Shown here piece by piece: positions 55,583 through 64,000 of a stretch of 64,000 nt of DNA. Location of the stretch: positions 1-64,000 of the forward strand of contig NZ_OMWD01000007.1 in the NCBI RefSeq assembly GCF_900314695.1. Reading direction: 5' to 3'. The notes beneath the pieces are model-generated. The model had not been told where the DNA came from, did no database searches, and saw only the letters and a list, made by a program, of their open reading frames with translations. Both the position numbers and the translations under genes were made by a program. Origin of the DNA: an uncultured Methanobrevibacter sp. (GTDB taxonomy: Archaea; Methanobacteriota; Methanobacteria; Methanobacteriales; Methanobacteriaceae). Each line of letters begins with the position of its first letter. Position 1 is the first letter of the stretch.

Positions 55583-56068
55583 TTAGTCTAAAATCATTGT
55601 AATTCCTTCAATGATTAAAACGACACCTATAATTATTGCAATGTATATTGGTTGGTTAAGTGCAAATATTGCAAGAGCTATTGCAACGATTCCCATTATC
55701 AACACAAGTATTGAAGTAAATGTGGATATGCGATTCATTTTAGATATCAATCCGGTTATTCCAAATACAATCATTATGAATCCAACAATATAGAATTGAA
55801 TGCCTGTAATAAATGATAGTGCATTAATGTAGAAAAGGAATAAGAACCCAAATATGATTGCTATAATTCCAATAATAATTGTAATATTTGGAATTGTATT
55901 GTCAAAATCCCTTTTCATGTTGAATCCCATGAATGCTGTGCAAATACCAAAGTAGAGTAAACTTAATCCAACGATTATTGAGATTAGGTCTGATGAAAAC
56001 ATTGGGAAAATAATAAATATCAAACCCAATATCACTGAAAGTATTCCTGCACTTCTGTAAATATTAAT
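55583..56068 (-). CDS. DUF308 (HdeD-like) membrane protein, apparent ATT start
   Basis: 161 aa with six membrane helices in three pairs, as in DUF308 proteins: GLIFIIFPMFSS, FGICTAFMGFN, FGFLFLFYINA, GFIMIVFGITGLI and GIVAIALAIF. The first helix begins with AGILSVILG, upstream of the GTG at 56035, so that start would cut into the helix. Upstream codons remain open to GGAGG (56076-56080) without ATG, GTG or TTG. ATT at 56068 is seven bases from that Shine-Dalgarno, a second candidate non-canonical start. Role unknown, stress-associated in the E. coli relative HdeD. Confidence 0.75.
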   Translation of the reverse strand: MNIYRSAGILSVILGLIFIIFPMFSSDLISIIVGLSLLYFGICTAFMGFNMKRDFDNTIPNITIIIGIIAIIFGFLFLFYINALSFITGIQFYIVGFIMIVFGITGLISKMNRISTFTSILVLIMGIVAIALAIFALNQPIYIAIIIGVVLIIEGITMILD

Positions 56069-56142
56069 ATTAACACCTCCATTTAAATAAACTAATTAAT
56101 ATTTATGTTGTTAACTATTATTTAATTTTATTTATTATATGG

Positions 56143-57282
56143 TTATGAATAGGGGCTGAAACCATTTTCGAAGTGTTCGCGAACTTTTTCAAGCTCTTCA
56201 GGGATGTTAATTAGTTGGGTACAGTGGTCAATGCAATCTCCACAATATGTACATTCATCAGCAGGGGTTTCTTCATCACCTAACTTATCGTAATACAGTC
56301 TGTAAATATTTGATTCTGGTTGGTTTTTGCTTGCATTGTATAGGTGGAAGTAATCTGGAATTGGTATTTCAGATTCGCATGCATCTACGCAGTATTCACA
56401 TTCACTGCATGGAACTGCAAGTGATGAATAAAGTTTTTCCACCATTTTTGCTAAAAATTCATTTTCTTCATCAGTTATAGGCTTGAAGTTTTCAAATGTA
56501 TCACAGTTGTCCTCCAGGTCACTCATTTTACTCATACCGCATAAAACCATTTTAACGTGTTCAAGTGATGCGCAGAATCTTATTGCCATGCTGGCAATTG
56601 ACTTATCCGGATTAAATTCCTTAAAATCATTTTCAATCTCTTCAGTGGTGTTTACAATAACTCCTCCTTTCAATGGTTCCATTACATAAACATCCAAACC
56701 ATGTTCTACACAAATATCATAGCATTTATGAGCCTGGATGGATGAATCTTCCCAATCCAAATAGTTAAGTTCTAATTGAACAATGTCTAAAAAGTCTCCG
56801 TATTTGTCAAGGACTTTTTTAAGAAGATCTGCCTTTTCGTGGAAACTGAATCCAATTTTTTTAGCAATTCCTGATTCCTTCATTTTTTTAACATATTCAA
56901 AGGTATTGTTTTCTTCAGCTAATTTTAACCATGGCACATTGATATTGTGGACGAAAAACACATCAAAGTAATCTATTCCAAGTCTTTCAAGCATTTCGTT
57001 TACAAATTTGTCATTATCTTCAGGGGATGTTAATGCCCATGTAGGCATTTTGTCACAAATCTGGAATGATTCACGAGGATATCTTTCAACCAATGCCTTT
57101 CTAATGGCTATTTCGCTTGCTCCATCGTGATAGGCATAAGATGTATCAAAGTAATTGAATCCTTTTTCCATATAAATGTCAACCATTTCGTTGAAGAGTT
57201 CCTGGTCAATTTTTGTAGCGTCTGTTTCATCGGTTTGAGGCAATCTCATGCATCCGAAACCAAATTTTGATTTGTAGTTCAT
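56143..57282 (-). CDS. Aldo-keto reductase with C-terminal 4Fe-4S clusters
   Basis: 379 aa. Residues 1-270 form an AKR TIM barrel (FGFGCMRLPQ; YFDTSYAYHDG with catalytic Asp/Tyr; DVFFVHNIN; ELNYLDW). The C-terminal extension holds CSECEYCVDACES and CTYCGDCIDHC, two ferredoxin-type clusters. Such fused enzymes are typical of methanogens and anaerobes; substrate unknown. It is divergent from hypA. Confidence 0.93.
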   Translation of the reverse strand: MNYKSKFGFGCMRLPQTDETDATKIDQELFNEMVDIYMEKGFNYFDTSYAYHDGASEIAIRKALVERYPRESFQICDKMPTWALTSPEDNDKFVNEMLERLGIDYFDVFFVHNINVPWLKLAEENNTFEYVKKMKESGIAKKIGFSFHEKADLLKKVLDKYGDFLDIVQLELNYLDWEDSSIQAHKCYDICVEHGLDVYVMEPLKGGVIVNTTEEIENDFKEFNPDKSIASMAIRFCASLEHVKMVLCGMSKMSDLEDNCDTFENFKPITDEENEFLAKMVEKLYSSLAVPCSECEYCVDACESEIPIPDYFHLYNASKNQPESNIYRLYYDKLGDEETPADECTYCGDCIDHCTQLINIPEELEKVREHFENGFSPYS

Positions 57283-57463
57283 AATATAATCTCCAAAGTA
57301 ATACTATGTTAAATAATTTAAATAGGAATATATTTAAATGTTGTTGAATACAACAATTTTTTTAGAAATGTGTTATTACTTTGATATTACTCAAATATTA
57401 AATAGGTTTATTAATAAACAAAACTATACTTATAAATTAATATTATATTATAGGAGACACAAA
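57283..57463. promoter_or_regulatory. Divergent promoter region aldo-keto reductase / hypA
   Basis: AT-rich 181 bases; TATA-like TATATTTAAAT (57331-57341) for the plus strand and AGGAGA (57452-57457) as ribosome binding site of hypA. An upstream in-frame extension of hypA is just open frame without similarity. Confidence 0.45.
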
Positions 57464-57841
57464 ATGCATGAATTATCAATGGCTCAAGGTATTATTAATG
57501 CAGTTATAGATACTGCTGAAAGTAATAATGCAACTGAGGTTAATGAAGTCACTATCGAACTTGGTCGATTAGCTATGGTAAATCCGGAACAGTTAAAATT
57601 TATTTTGGGAGTTCTCATTGAGAATACTATTGTTGAAGATGCAGAAATTCACTTTGAAGAGATTCCTGTTGAAGTTGAGTGTTCTGAATGCGGTTTCCAT
57701 GGTGATGCTATTCTTGATGATAAAGATCACTATGCGCCTATGGTTAAATGTCCGGAATGTGATAGTCTTGCAGTTGAAATCCTTAATGGTAGAGACATTG
57801 TAGTCAAAAATATTGTTATCGAAAAACCTGATGATGATTAA
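57464..57841 (+). CDS. hypA: Hydrogenase nickel chaperone HypA
   Basis: 125 aa. MHELSMAQGIINAVI is the conserved N-terminus with the nickel-binding His2. The zinc site is formed by CSECG and CPECD (about residues 72-109) and acts in nickel insertion into [NiFe] hydrogenases with HypB. The ORF is open 42 codons upstream, but ATG 57464 with TAGGAGA is clearly the start. Adjacent to hypB (18 bases). Confidence 0.95.
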   Translation: MHELSMAQGIINAVIDTAESNNATEVNEVTIELGRLAMVNPEQLKFILGVLIENTIVEDAEIHFEEIPVEVECSECGFHGDAILDDKDHYAPMVKCPECDSLAVEILNGRDIVVKNIVIEKPDDD

Positions 57842-57859
57842 GTGAATGGAGATGGAAAT

Positions 57860-58516
57860 ATGCACAAAGTAGCTGATGTTGAAGTTGCAAAAAATATTAT
57901 GGATGCTAATAAGAGATTAGCCGATAAAAATTTAAAAAATTTAGAAGATAAAGAAATATTCTGTGTTGATTTTGTTGGGGCAATTGGTTCCGGTAAAACA
58001 ACATTGATTGAAGAAATAATTGACAATACTGATTATAACATTGGAGTTCTTGCCGGTGATGTAATATCTGAGTTTGATGCAGGACGTATTGAAAAACATG
58101 ATGTTCCTGTAGTTGGCCTTAATACTGGTAAAGAATGTCATTTGGATGCACATTTAGTGGGTCATGGACTTCATGATTTGCCGTTGGATGACTTGGACAT
58201 GATTATTATTGAAAATGTCGGTAACTTGATTTGTCCTGTTGATTTTGAATTGGGTTCCCATATGCGAATTGTGGTTGTAAGTGTCACTGAAGGTGATGAC
58301 ACTGTTGAAAAACACCCATTGATATTCCAAACATCAGATGCTGTCGTTATTAACAAGATTGATTTGGCAGAAGCGGTTGGTGCTGATGCTGATAAGATGG
58401 TTGCTGATGCTAAAAAATTAAATCCTAATGTTAAAATTATCAAATCCAGTCTTAAAGATGGTTCTGGATTGGATGAAATTATTAAAGCTATTGCAGAGAA
58501 AAAAGATAGTTTATAA
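57860..58516 (+). CDS. hypB: Hydrogenase nickel-incorporation GTPase HypB
   Basis: 218 aa. SIMIBI GTPase: GAIGSGKTTLIEEII (Walker A), NTGKECHLDAHLV with the conserved Cys-His metal ligands, IIENVGNLICP (switch) and INKIDLAEA (NKxD). It lacks the N-terminal His-rich metal store of some bacterial HypB. GGAGATGG precedes ATG 57860; the GTG at 57842 is less suitable. Confidence 0.95.
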   Translation: MHKVADVEVAKNIMDANKRLADKNLKNLEDKEIFCVDFVGAIGSGKTTLIEEIIDNTDYNIGVLAGDVISEFDAGRIEKHDVPVVGLNTGKECHLDAHLVGHGLHDLPLDDLDMIIIENVGNLICPVDFELGSHMRIVVVSVTEGDDTVEKHPLIFQTSDAVVINKIDLAEAVGADADKMVADAKKLNPNVKIIKSSLKDGSGLDEIIKAIAEKKDSL

Positions 58517-58536
58517 TTAATTTAATCGGTGGTTTC

Positions 58537-59568
58537 ATGAAAATATGGATTGATATATCAAATGCTCCTCATGTAAGATTTTTCAAAGATGTAATTAAAT
58601 ATCTTGAAGCTGAGGGTGAGGATGTGATTGTTACCGCAAGGCAATTTGGTGACATTCATAAGTTAATGGACATGTATGATATTGATTTCATATCTGTTGG
58701 AAAACATGGTGTAAGTTTGTATGATAAACTAAGGGAAAGCACATCAAGAGTTTATAATCTTGTTGATGTTATTCATGATGAAAAGGTGGATGTTGCCCTT
58801 AGCAAGCATTCTATTGAACTTCCTAGAATCTCATTTGGTTTAGGAATTCCAAGTTTGTACGTTTTAGACAATGAACATGCACTAGCAGCCAACAAGTTAA
58901 CTCTTCCATTATGTGACAGAATAATCACACCAAATATCATTGACATGTGGAAATTAATGAAATTTGGAGCAGATCCGAATACAATCATATCATATGATGG
59001 AACTTCCGAGTTAATGCATTTTAAAAGTTTCAAATATAATGATAATGTTTTTGATGATTTGAATTTAGATTTAAAACATCCTAAAACTATATTAATGAGG
59101 CCGGAACCGTCTCTTGCTTCATATTTGGATGCGGATTGTAGAAAATCTGTATTGTCCCCTATTGTGGATGAGTTAAAGAATGTGGCAAACATTTTAATTC
59201 TCCCAAGATTCAAGGAACAGGCTGAGATATTTGAAGGTATTGATAATGTTTCAATATTGAAACCTCCAGTTGACACATCAAGCATCATTAAAAAAAGTGA
59301 TTTGGTAATTGGTGCTGGAGGTACAATGAATAGGGAAGCTGCAATTTTACAAACTCCAGTTATTTCTTGTTATCCTGGAGAAACATTGTCTGTTGATCAG
59401 TATTATATTAATAAAGGTTTAATGTACAGGTCTAACGATTCAGATGATGTTATTAATAGGGCTTTGGATTTCATTGTTAATCCTCATGAAAAAATTGATG
59501 TGAAAACTGATGACTTATTCCAGATAATTATTGATAATCTGTATGATTTGGCAAAAAATGGTAAATAG
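58537..59568 (+). CDS. DUF354 family protein (glycosyltransferase-like fold)
   Basis: 343 aa. The N-terminus MKIWIDISNAPHVRFFKDVI is diagnostic of DUF354, which has a GT-B-like two-domain fold. A UDP-binding-like segment is GAGGTMNREAAILQTPVIS. Frequent in archaea and likely acts in sugar or surface polymer metabolism, but no function is proven. RBS GGTGGTTTC before ATG 58537. Confidence 0.88.
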   Translation: MKIWIDISNAPHVRFFKDVIKYLEAEGEDVIVTARQFGDIHKLMDMYDIDFISVGKHGVSLYDKLRESTSRVYNLVDVIHDEKVDVALSKHSIELPRISFGLGIPSLYVLDNEHALAANKLTLPLCDRIITPNIIDMWKLMKFGADPNTIISYDGTSELMHFKSFKYNDNVFDDLNLDLKHPKTILMRPEPSLASYLDADCRKSVLSPIVDELKNVANILILPRFKEQAEIFEGIDNVSILKPPVDTSSIIKKSDLVIGAGGTMNREAAILQTPVISCYPGETLSVDQYYINKGLMYRSNDSDDVINRALDFIVNPHEKIDVKTDDLFQIIIDNLYDLAKNGK

Positions 59569-59623
59569 TTTTTTATAGTAATAATGTCAAATATTATTAT
59601 TGGTATTTGACTTAAGTTTTTTT

Positions 59624-59696
<73 letters not shown>

Positions 59697-59737
59697 CTTT
59701 TATATTTTTAAAATTTAATAAGAATTGTGATTAGAAT

Positions 59738-60820
59738 ATGTTATTAATTGCTCAAAATCATTTACAATTAATTGTAGAAGTTGCAATAATGTTATTTGTG
59801 ATATGGGTATTCACTTTAAACTTAATTCCATTATCACTTAGTGTGGTAACCTTTTTGTCTTTGTTCTTGATGGGTGGTTTCACACTTCTTTTCGGAGCTG
59901 ATATTGCACTGCTTGTAATCTCTTCAAGTCAGGCGGAATTTACGCATCCGTTCGGACCGTTAGCATTACTTGGAACTGTAGCTGCATTTGCATCGCTGAA
60001 GGTGATGAAGGAATCGGGTGTAGATATAAGGCCACTTAGAAGATTTGTAATATTATTTACAATTGGTATTACTGTTTTCGGTGGATTAATGCACAGGTCT
60101 TTTTTGATTTTATGGATTTTAGGTTTATTCTTAGGTTATTTAATAATATCAAAATCATTCAGAGAAAAAACCGTATTAACCGGTAAAAGAATATTGATGT
60201 TCGCAGGAGCAGCTGTTTTAGGTTTGATATCTCTTGAAGCATTAGCTAGAATAACTGGAATGACAATTTTCTCACCACTTTTAAGGTTAGGTAGGATTGA
60301 ACAATACTCTTTAACAAGTATTAAAACAGTATTGAATAACATTCAACTTATAGGGCACAATGGTGCCGCTTCCTATTGGGGTGTTGAGGGAACTGCATTT
60401 GCTGAAGGTTATATTACATTGCCGATGCAATTTGTTTTATTCTTCGGTTTGCCATTCCCAATGTTCTTCGGTATATTAGTAAACCAGAAGGATACAATTG
60501 ACTATATGCTTCCAGGTATTTTCGGATATGGTTTTGACTTCGGATACTTAGGACTCGTTGGATTGATGGTATTCACTCTTGGTACTATTATAATAGGTCT
60601 TAAAGTATTGACAATGTATCGGGAAAGAAGAGAGAAGAATAATAAGAAATACTTAGGTAGAGAAGTATTATTAACCGGTGCATTAGCAGCATTTTGTGCC
60701 CAAGCATTAATAGGTTTATTTGTATTTAACAGAACAATCAATGGTATGGCATTATTAACATTCATATTCATAGGTACATTAATTTTAGCTAATGTAGTCA
60801 CACTTAAAACAAGATCATAG
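59738..60820 (+). CDS. Polytopic membrane protein of unknown function
   Basis: 360 aa with nine to ten membrane helices and several conserved-looking loops (QAEFTHPFGPLALLG; IGHNGAASYWGVEGTAFAEG). The latter loop with His, Glu and Gly between helices may form an active site. It precedes DUF1890-DUF1894-methionine synthase by 12 bases. It may be a methanogen-specific transporter or enzyme; family not recognised. Confidence 0.78.
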   Translation: MLLIAQNHLQLIVEVAIMLFVIWVFTLNLIPLSLSVVTFLSLFLMGGFTLLFGADIALLVISSSQAEFTHPFGPLALLGTVAAFASLKVMKESGVDIRPLRRFVILFTIGITVFGGLMHRSFLILWILGLFLGYLIISKSFREKTVLTGKRILMFAGAAVLGLISLEALARITGMTIFSPLLRLGRIEQYSLTSIKTVLNNIQLIGHNGAASYWGVEGTAFAEGYITLPMQFVLFFGLPFPMFFGILVNQKDTIDYMLPGIFGYGFDFGYLGLVGLMVFTLGTIIIGLKVLTMYRERREKNNKKYLGREVLLTGALAAFCAQALIGLFVFNRTINGMALLTFIFIGTLILANVVTLKTRS

Positions 60821-60832
60821 GGAAGTAGTTAT

Positions 60833-61291
60833 ATGAAAGCATTGGTATTACTTGGATGTCCTGAAACTCCATCCCAAACTCCGATGGCAGTTTATGTTTT
60901 TAATAAATTAACAAAAATGGGTTATGATACAACAATTGCAGCAAATCCTGCCGCTTCAAAATTAGTAAAAATTTCCGACCCTGAAGGATATTATAAGCTT
61001 AATCTTGTGGATTTGGAAAGAACATTAGGAGAAATCAACGAAGGGGATTATGACCTGTTAGTTGGATTTGTACATAAGGATGCAGCCGCTTCATTTTTTG
61101 TAACATTTGACCAAATTTTAAATACAAAATCTCTTGCATTGGTATTTTCAAGAGATATGGATGAAGTTGAAGAATTTGTTAACATGATTGAAGAAAGTGG
61201 AAGCAATGCTAAAATTCAGGCTGTAAGAGCATTCCATAATCCTTCACCAATTAAAGTCAAATTTGATAAAGCAATTAAGGAGTTCGAATAA
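60833..61291 (+). CDS. DUF1890 family methanogen-specific protein
   Basis: 152 aa. KALVLLGCPETPSQTPMAVY is the N-terminal signature, FVHKDAAASFFVT a central motif. DUF1890 is restricted to methanogens and found beside DUF1894 and the MetE-core methionine synthase. Unknown biochemical role. RBS GGAAGTAG precedes ATG 60833, and the stop is one base before the next ATG. Confidence 0.85.
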   Translation: MKALVLLGCPETPSQTPMAVYVFNKLTKMGYDTTIAANPAASKLVKISDPEGYYKLNLVDLERTLGEINEGDYDLLVGFVHKDAAASFFVTFDQILNTKSLALVFSRDMDEVEEFVNMIEESGSNAKIQAVRAFHNPSPIKVKFDKAIKEFE

Positions 61292-61292
61292 T

Positions 61293-61607
61293 ATGTCTTT
61301 TTGTTTAGATACTTACCTTCAACAGTCTGATAATTATGAAATTCATGCTTCAAAAGCAGGTTTTAAAGATTGCGCCATGATTATAAGATTCAAGGCAGAT
61401 GATTTGGTGTATATAAAACCTGGAGATGAAGTTTTAGGTGTGAGAGTTATTGGAATTCCACCAATTCCAATTGGTTTTGACCATAAAAAAGGAACTGTTT
61501 TTCTTCCATATACCAAACCTTGTCACGGAACTTCCGTTGTTGAATTGCCGATAGATGATGATGAAATTGAAAAGATAAGAAAATTAGACACTGGTAATAA
61601 AAAATGA
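61293..61607 (+). CDS. DUF1894 family methanogen-specific protein
   Basis: 104 aa. Recognised from SFCLDTYLQQSDNYEIHASK, YIKPGDEVLGVRVIGIPPIP and LPYTKPCHGTSVVELP. Methanogen-specific partner of DUF1890 and the methionine synthase, which begins within its stop codon (ATGA at 61604-61607). ATG 61293 is chosen because AAGGAG lies ten bases upstream. The function is not known. Confidence 0.87.
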   Translation: MSFCLDTYLQQSDNYEIHASKAGFKDCAMIIRFKADDLVYIKPGDEVLGVRVIGIPPIPIGFDHKKGTVFLPYTKPCHGTSVVELPIDDDEIEKIRKLDTGNKK

Positions 61608-62548
61608 AATCAACAGTTGTTGGAAGTTTTCCGGTTGAAGTAAAAGAACCTTCTTCAACAAAAGACAAGTTATTAAAAGCATTTGGTTCATATGATCCTT
61701 TTAAGGAAGCTATTAAAAGTAGCGTTACTGCTCAACTTGATGCAGGTATAGATATTATATCTGATGGTCAAGTAAGAGGGGATATGGTTTCTATTTTTAC
61801 AAAGTATATTCCTGGAATGAAAATTGAAGATGGAAATACTGTTATCGTTTCTAAGATTGTAAGACCTATTCAGGAGATTTCAGTTAAGGATTTGCAATAT
61901 GCAAAAAAGGTCATGAAAGATTATTTCGGAGGAAATATCCCTGAAGGCAAAGGCGTTAAGGGAATAATCACTGGACCTAATACAATTGTACACTCTTCAA
62001 GAATTCAATTTTTCTATAAAAACAAGGAAGATGCAATCATTGATTTGGCCCATTCGCTTAAACATGAGGTTGATGCAATAGCTAAAAAAGTCGACCCGAT
62101 TTATATTCAGATTGATGAGCCATTTTTATCTACTGGAATGGTTGATATGAAGGTAGCTCGCGAAGCTATTGATATTTTACATGATGGTTTGGATGTTCCT
62201 TTGGCAATGCATGTTTGCGGTCTTTTAAATGATGCATTTAATGATATTGCAAAATTTAATGTTGATATACTTGATTTTGAATTTGCAGGCAATGACGTTA
62301 ATTTGGATGTTTTAGAAAAGAATGCCAATTTGATTGGCAATAAAAAAATTGGTTTTGGATGTGTGGACTCGTCTGTAAATGAAGTTGATGAGATTACAGA
62401 CATTGATGATTTAGTTTCTAAAGCAATTGATATAGTCGGAAAGGATAATCTGCTTTTGGATCCTGATTGTGGTTTGAGAAGAGCACCTAAAGATGTTGCC
62501 TTTGAAAAATTAAAATTGATGAATCAAATAAAAGATAAATATAGCTAA
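61604..62548 (+). CDS. Archaeal core methionine synthase (MetE C-terminal type, MesA-like)
   Basis: 314 aa. It corresponds only to the catalytic C-terminal half of MetE: VVGSFPVEVKEP, ITGPNTIVHSSR, IDEPFLSTGM and MHVCGLLNDAF (zinc Cys), GFGCVDSSVNEV and LLDPDCGLRR (second zinc Cys). In methanogens it methylates homocysteine from a corrinoid donor rather than folate, as known for MesA. It is translationally coupled to DUF1894. Confidence 0.9.
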   Translation: MKSTVVGSFPVEVKEPSSTKDKLLKAFGSYDPFKEAIKSSVTAQLDAGIDIISDGQVRGDMVSIFTKYIPGMKIEDGNTVIVSKIVRPIQEISVKDLQYAKKVMKDYFGGNIPEGKGVKGIITGPNTIVHSSRIQFFYKNKEDAIIDLAHSLKHEVDAIAKKVDPIYIQIDEPFLSTGMVDMKVAREAIDILHDGLDVPLAMHVCGLLNDAFNDIAKFNVDILDFEFAGNDVNLDVLEKNANLIGNKKIGFGCVDSSVNEVDEITDIDDLVSKAIDIVGKDNLLLDPDCGLRRAPKDVAFEKLKLMNQIKDKYS

Positions 62549-62558
62549 TGTGAGTATA

Positions 62559-63263
62559 ATGAATAGGAAACTAAAAATTGCTATTATTGTTGTTTTAGTT
62601 TTGATTTTGGCTTATACTGCATTTTATTTTACGGAATATCGTCATGCTGAAAAAAAAGCTACAGATTTGATGAATGGAGCGGAAAATGTTTCGGTTATTA
62701 AAGAAAACTATGGATTATTTTTAAACGGCTCTGGAAATGATACGTTATTCATTTTCTATCCTGGGGCTAAAAATGAATATGTTTCATATCTTCCGTTGTT
62801 AATGGACATATCAAATGGTGGTGTGGATTCTGCTTTGGTCGAAATGCCACTGAATTTTGCATTTTTCGGTGAAAACACTGCTGATTCAATAATCGATTCT
62901 ACAAATTATTCTCATTATGTTCTTGCAGGACACTCTTTGGGTGGGCTTTCTGCTGCAAGTTATCATAACCACACAGGCAAAGGTGATGCGGTTGTATTGT
63001 TGGCAGCATATCCTAATAGTGGTGTTGATATTCCTGTATTGTCAATATATGGCTCTGAAGATGGCATATTGAATAGACAATCTTATAATAATTCAAAAAC
63101 ATTGATGAGTAATCTGACAGAAGTTATTATTGACGGCGGAAACCATGAGCAATTTGCATATTATGGACCTCAATCCGGAGATGGTGTAGCTAACATAACT
63201 GCTGAAAACCAGCAAAATCAAACTGCCGATGAGATATTGAAATTCATAAATGAATTGTTTTAA
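62559..63263 (+). CDS. Membrane-anchored alpha/beta hydrolase
   Basis: 234 aa with an N-terminal membrane helix (about 5-22). The external catalytic domain has an oxyanion region FYPGAKNEYVSY, nucleophile elbow AGHSLGGLSA (Ser), acid in SIYGSEDGILN (Asp) and base in DGGNHEQFAYYG (His). This resembles the PF12695-type hydrolase family. Substrate unknown; extracytoplasmic. ATG 62559 chosen after GTGA. Follows methionine synthase by 10 bases. Confidence 0.85.
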   Translation: MNRKLKIAIIVVLVLILAYTAFYFTEYRHAEKKATDLMNGAENVSVIKENYGLFLNGSGNDTLFIFYPGAKNEYVSYLPLLMDISNGGVDSALVEMPLNFAFFGENTADSIIDSTNYSHYVLAGHSLGGLSAASYHNHTGKGDAVVLLAAYPNSGVDIPVLSIYGSEDGILNRQSYNNSKTLMSNLTEVIIDGGNHEQFAYYGPQSGDGVANITAENQQNQTADEILKFINELF

Positions 63264-63299
63264 AAAAAGAAATTTTTTAGGAAAAAATATTTTCCTAAT

Positions 63300-64000
63300 T
63301 TATCTATATTCATGTTTGAAGTTTTTATCATATAACTTAGATGGATTAAAATCACCAGGGTCTAAAACATCTCCCACTATAATCATTGCAGTCTTTGTTA
63401 TATTGGCATCTTTAACTTTTTGTGCAATATTATCAAGTGTTCCTTTAATTATTTCTTGGTCTTTCCAAGTGGCTTTTTTTACAACTGCAATTGGGGTGTC
63501 TTTTTCATAACCTACCAGCAACTCTTCAACAACCTTATCAATCATACTTATTCCAAGGAATATGCACATTGTTGCATGGTGTTTTGAAAAGCTGGCAATG
63601 CTTTCTCCTTCAGGTTTAGGTGTTCTTCCTTCAGGACGTGTGATAATAACGCTTTGTGAGATTTCTGGTAATGTTAATTCAGCTTCAAGGACGCTTGCAG
63701 TACCGAATAATGAGCTGACTCCAGGAATGATTTCATATTCGATGTCATGTTTTTTTAGTTCACGTATCTGTTCGCCTATAGCTCCATAGATTGATGGATC
63801 GCCGGTATGAACACGGGCCACCAGTTTGCCATCATTGACAGCTTCAGTTATTATGGCATCTGTTTCATCTAAATTTAAATAAGCGCTGTTGTGTATTTCA
63901 CAGTCATCCTTGGCAGGATTTAAAACTTCTTTATTAACGAGTGAGCCTGCATAAATAATAACATCTGCTTTTTCGATTACTCTTCTTCCTTTAACGGTTA
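63300..64000 (-). CDS. cobM: Cobalt-precorrin-4 C11-methyltransferase (partial, N-terminus beyond the window)
   Basis: Minus strand, about 233 residues of the C-terminal part, open to the window edge. Family motifs: GRRVIEKADVIIYAGSLVN, VARVHTGDPSIYGAIGEQI (SAM-binding loop), EIIPGVSSLFGTASVLEAEL, ITRPEGRTPKPEGESI and FLGISMIDKVVEELL. It methylates C11 of the corrin ring in anaerobic cobamide synthesis, needed for methyltransferases of methanogenesis. The internal GTG near 63821 is not the start. Confidence 0.93.
   Translation of the reverse strand, partial: TVKGRRVIEKADVIIYAGSLVNKEVLNPAKDDCEIHNSAYLNLDETDAIITEAVNDGKLVARVHTGDPSIYGAIGEQIRELKKHDIEYEIIPGVSSLFGTASVLEAELTLPEISQSVIITRPEGRTPKPEGESIASFSKHHATMCIFLGISMIDKVVEELLVGYEKDTPIAVVKKATWKDQEIIKGTLDNIAQKVKDANITKTAMIIVGDVLDPGDFNPSKLYDKNFKHEYR

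Noticed and set aside
57338..57463. Upstream extension of hypA
   Set aside because: HypA must begin with MHE; the extension has no similarity and a good ribosome binding site precedes 57464.

Overview
The window is AT-rich archaeal DNA that best fits a methanogen of the order Methanobacteriales, most likely Methanobrevibacter or a close relative. The evidence is ribosomal protein L40e, geranylgeranylglyceryl phosphate synthase (archaeal lipids), archaeal NadM and 4-phosphopantoate-beta-alanine ligase, NurA-HerA-Mre11-Rad50, a class III signal peptide with its peptidase, the methanogen-specific DUF1890/DUF1894 pair beside a MetE-core methionine synthase, and a tRNA gene without encoded CCA. 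No rRNA, CRISPR array, insertion sequence or prophage was seen.

Layout. 1-8.6 kb: threonine branch (ACT protein, homoserine dehydrogenase, an apgM-family protein), a flavoprotein, a MATE exporter, a decayed acetyltransferase, an esterase, a zinc-ribbon protein and pyrG, which appears to start at CTG. 8.7-13.2 kb: preflagellin-type peptidase with a class III signal-peptide protein, a Dph6-like ligase, and a minus-strand coenzyme A cluster. 13.2-18.5 kb: a palindrome-rich intergenic stretch, a YprB/MrfB-like exonuclease, a HEAT-like repeat protein, a flavodoxin-ferredoxin protein, an M42 peptidase and TrmO. 18.6-25.2 kb: tandem molbindin genes, MoaE with a tiny membrane protein, NadM, an M14-like secreted peptidase candidate, Tsr3 and an MFS exporter.

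25.2-35.2 kb is the most accessory-looking part. A cytoplasmic beta-helix repeat protein and a UPF0114 membrane protein are divergent from a three-gene cluster of two TIR-transmembrane proteins and a Ser/Gly-rich secreted protein. Two tandem HD-domain proteins, each with two C-terminal RyR domains, follow. I consider this TIR / HD-RyR neighbourhood the best candidate for an undescribed signalling or defence system.

35.2-44.6 kb is the DNA-end-processing locus nurA-herA-mre11-rad50, split between herA and mre11 by a HEPN gene and its small partner (a toxin-antitoxin candidate), and followed by a convergent MTH538/ThsB-like TIR gene. 44.6-57.3 kb: a Mur-ligase-family protein, a VanW-like secreted protein, a MobA-like transferase, DUF169, a UvrD-like helicase with a RecB-like nuclease, an MrfA-like helicase with a TPR tail, DUF308 and an aldo-keto reductase. 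57.4-64 kb: hypA-hypB, DUF354, tRNA-Ala(GGC), a polytopic membrane protein, DUF1890-DUF1894-methionine synthase, an alpha/beta hydrolase and the 3' part of cobM.

A recurring feature is three genes (pyrG, the UPF0114 gene and the DUF308 gene) whose conserved N-termini extend upstream of any ATG/GTG/TTG to CTG or ATT codons placed correctly behind strong Shine-Dalgarno sequences. All functional calls are by recognition of motifs in the translated sequence; no database search was possible.
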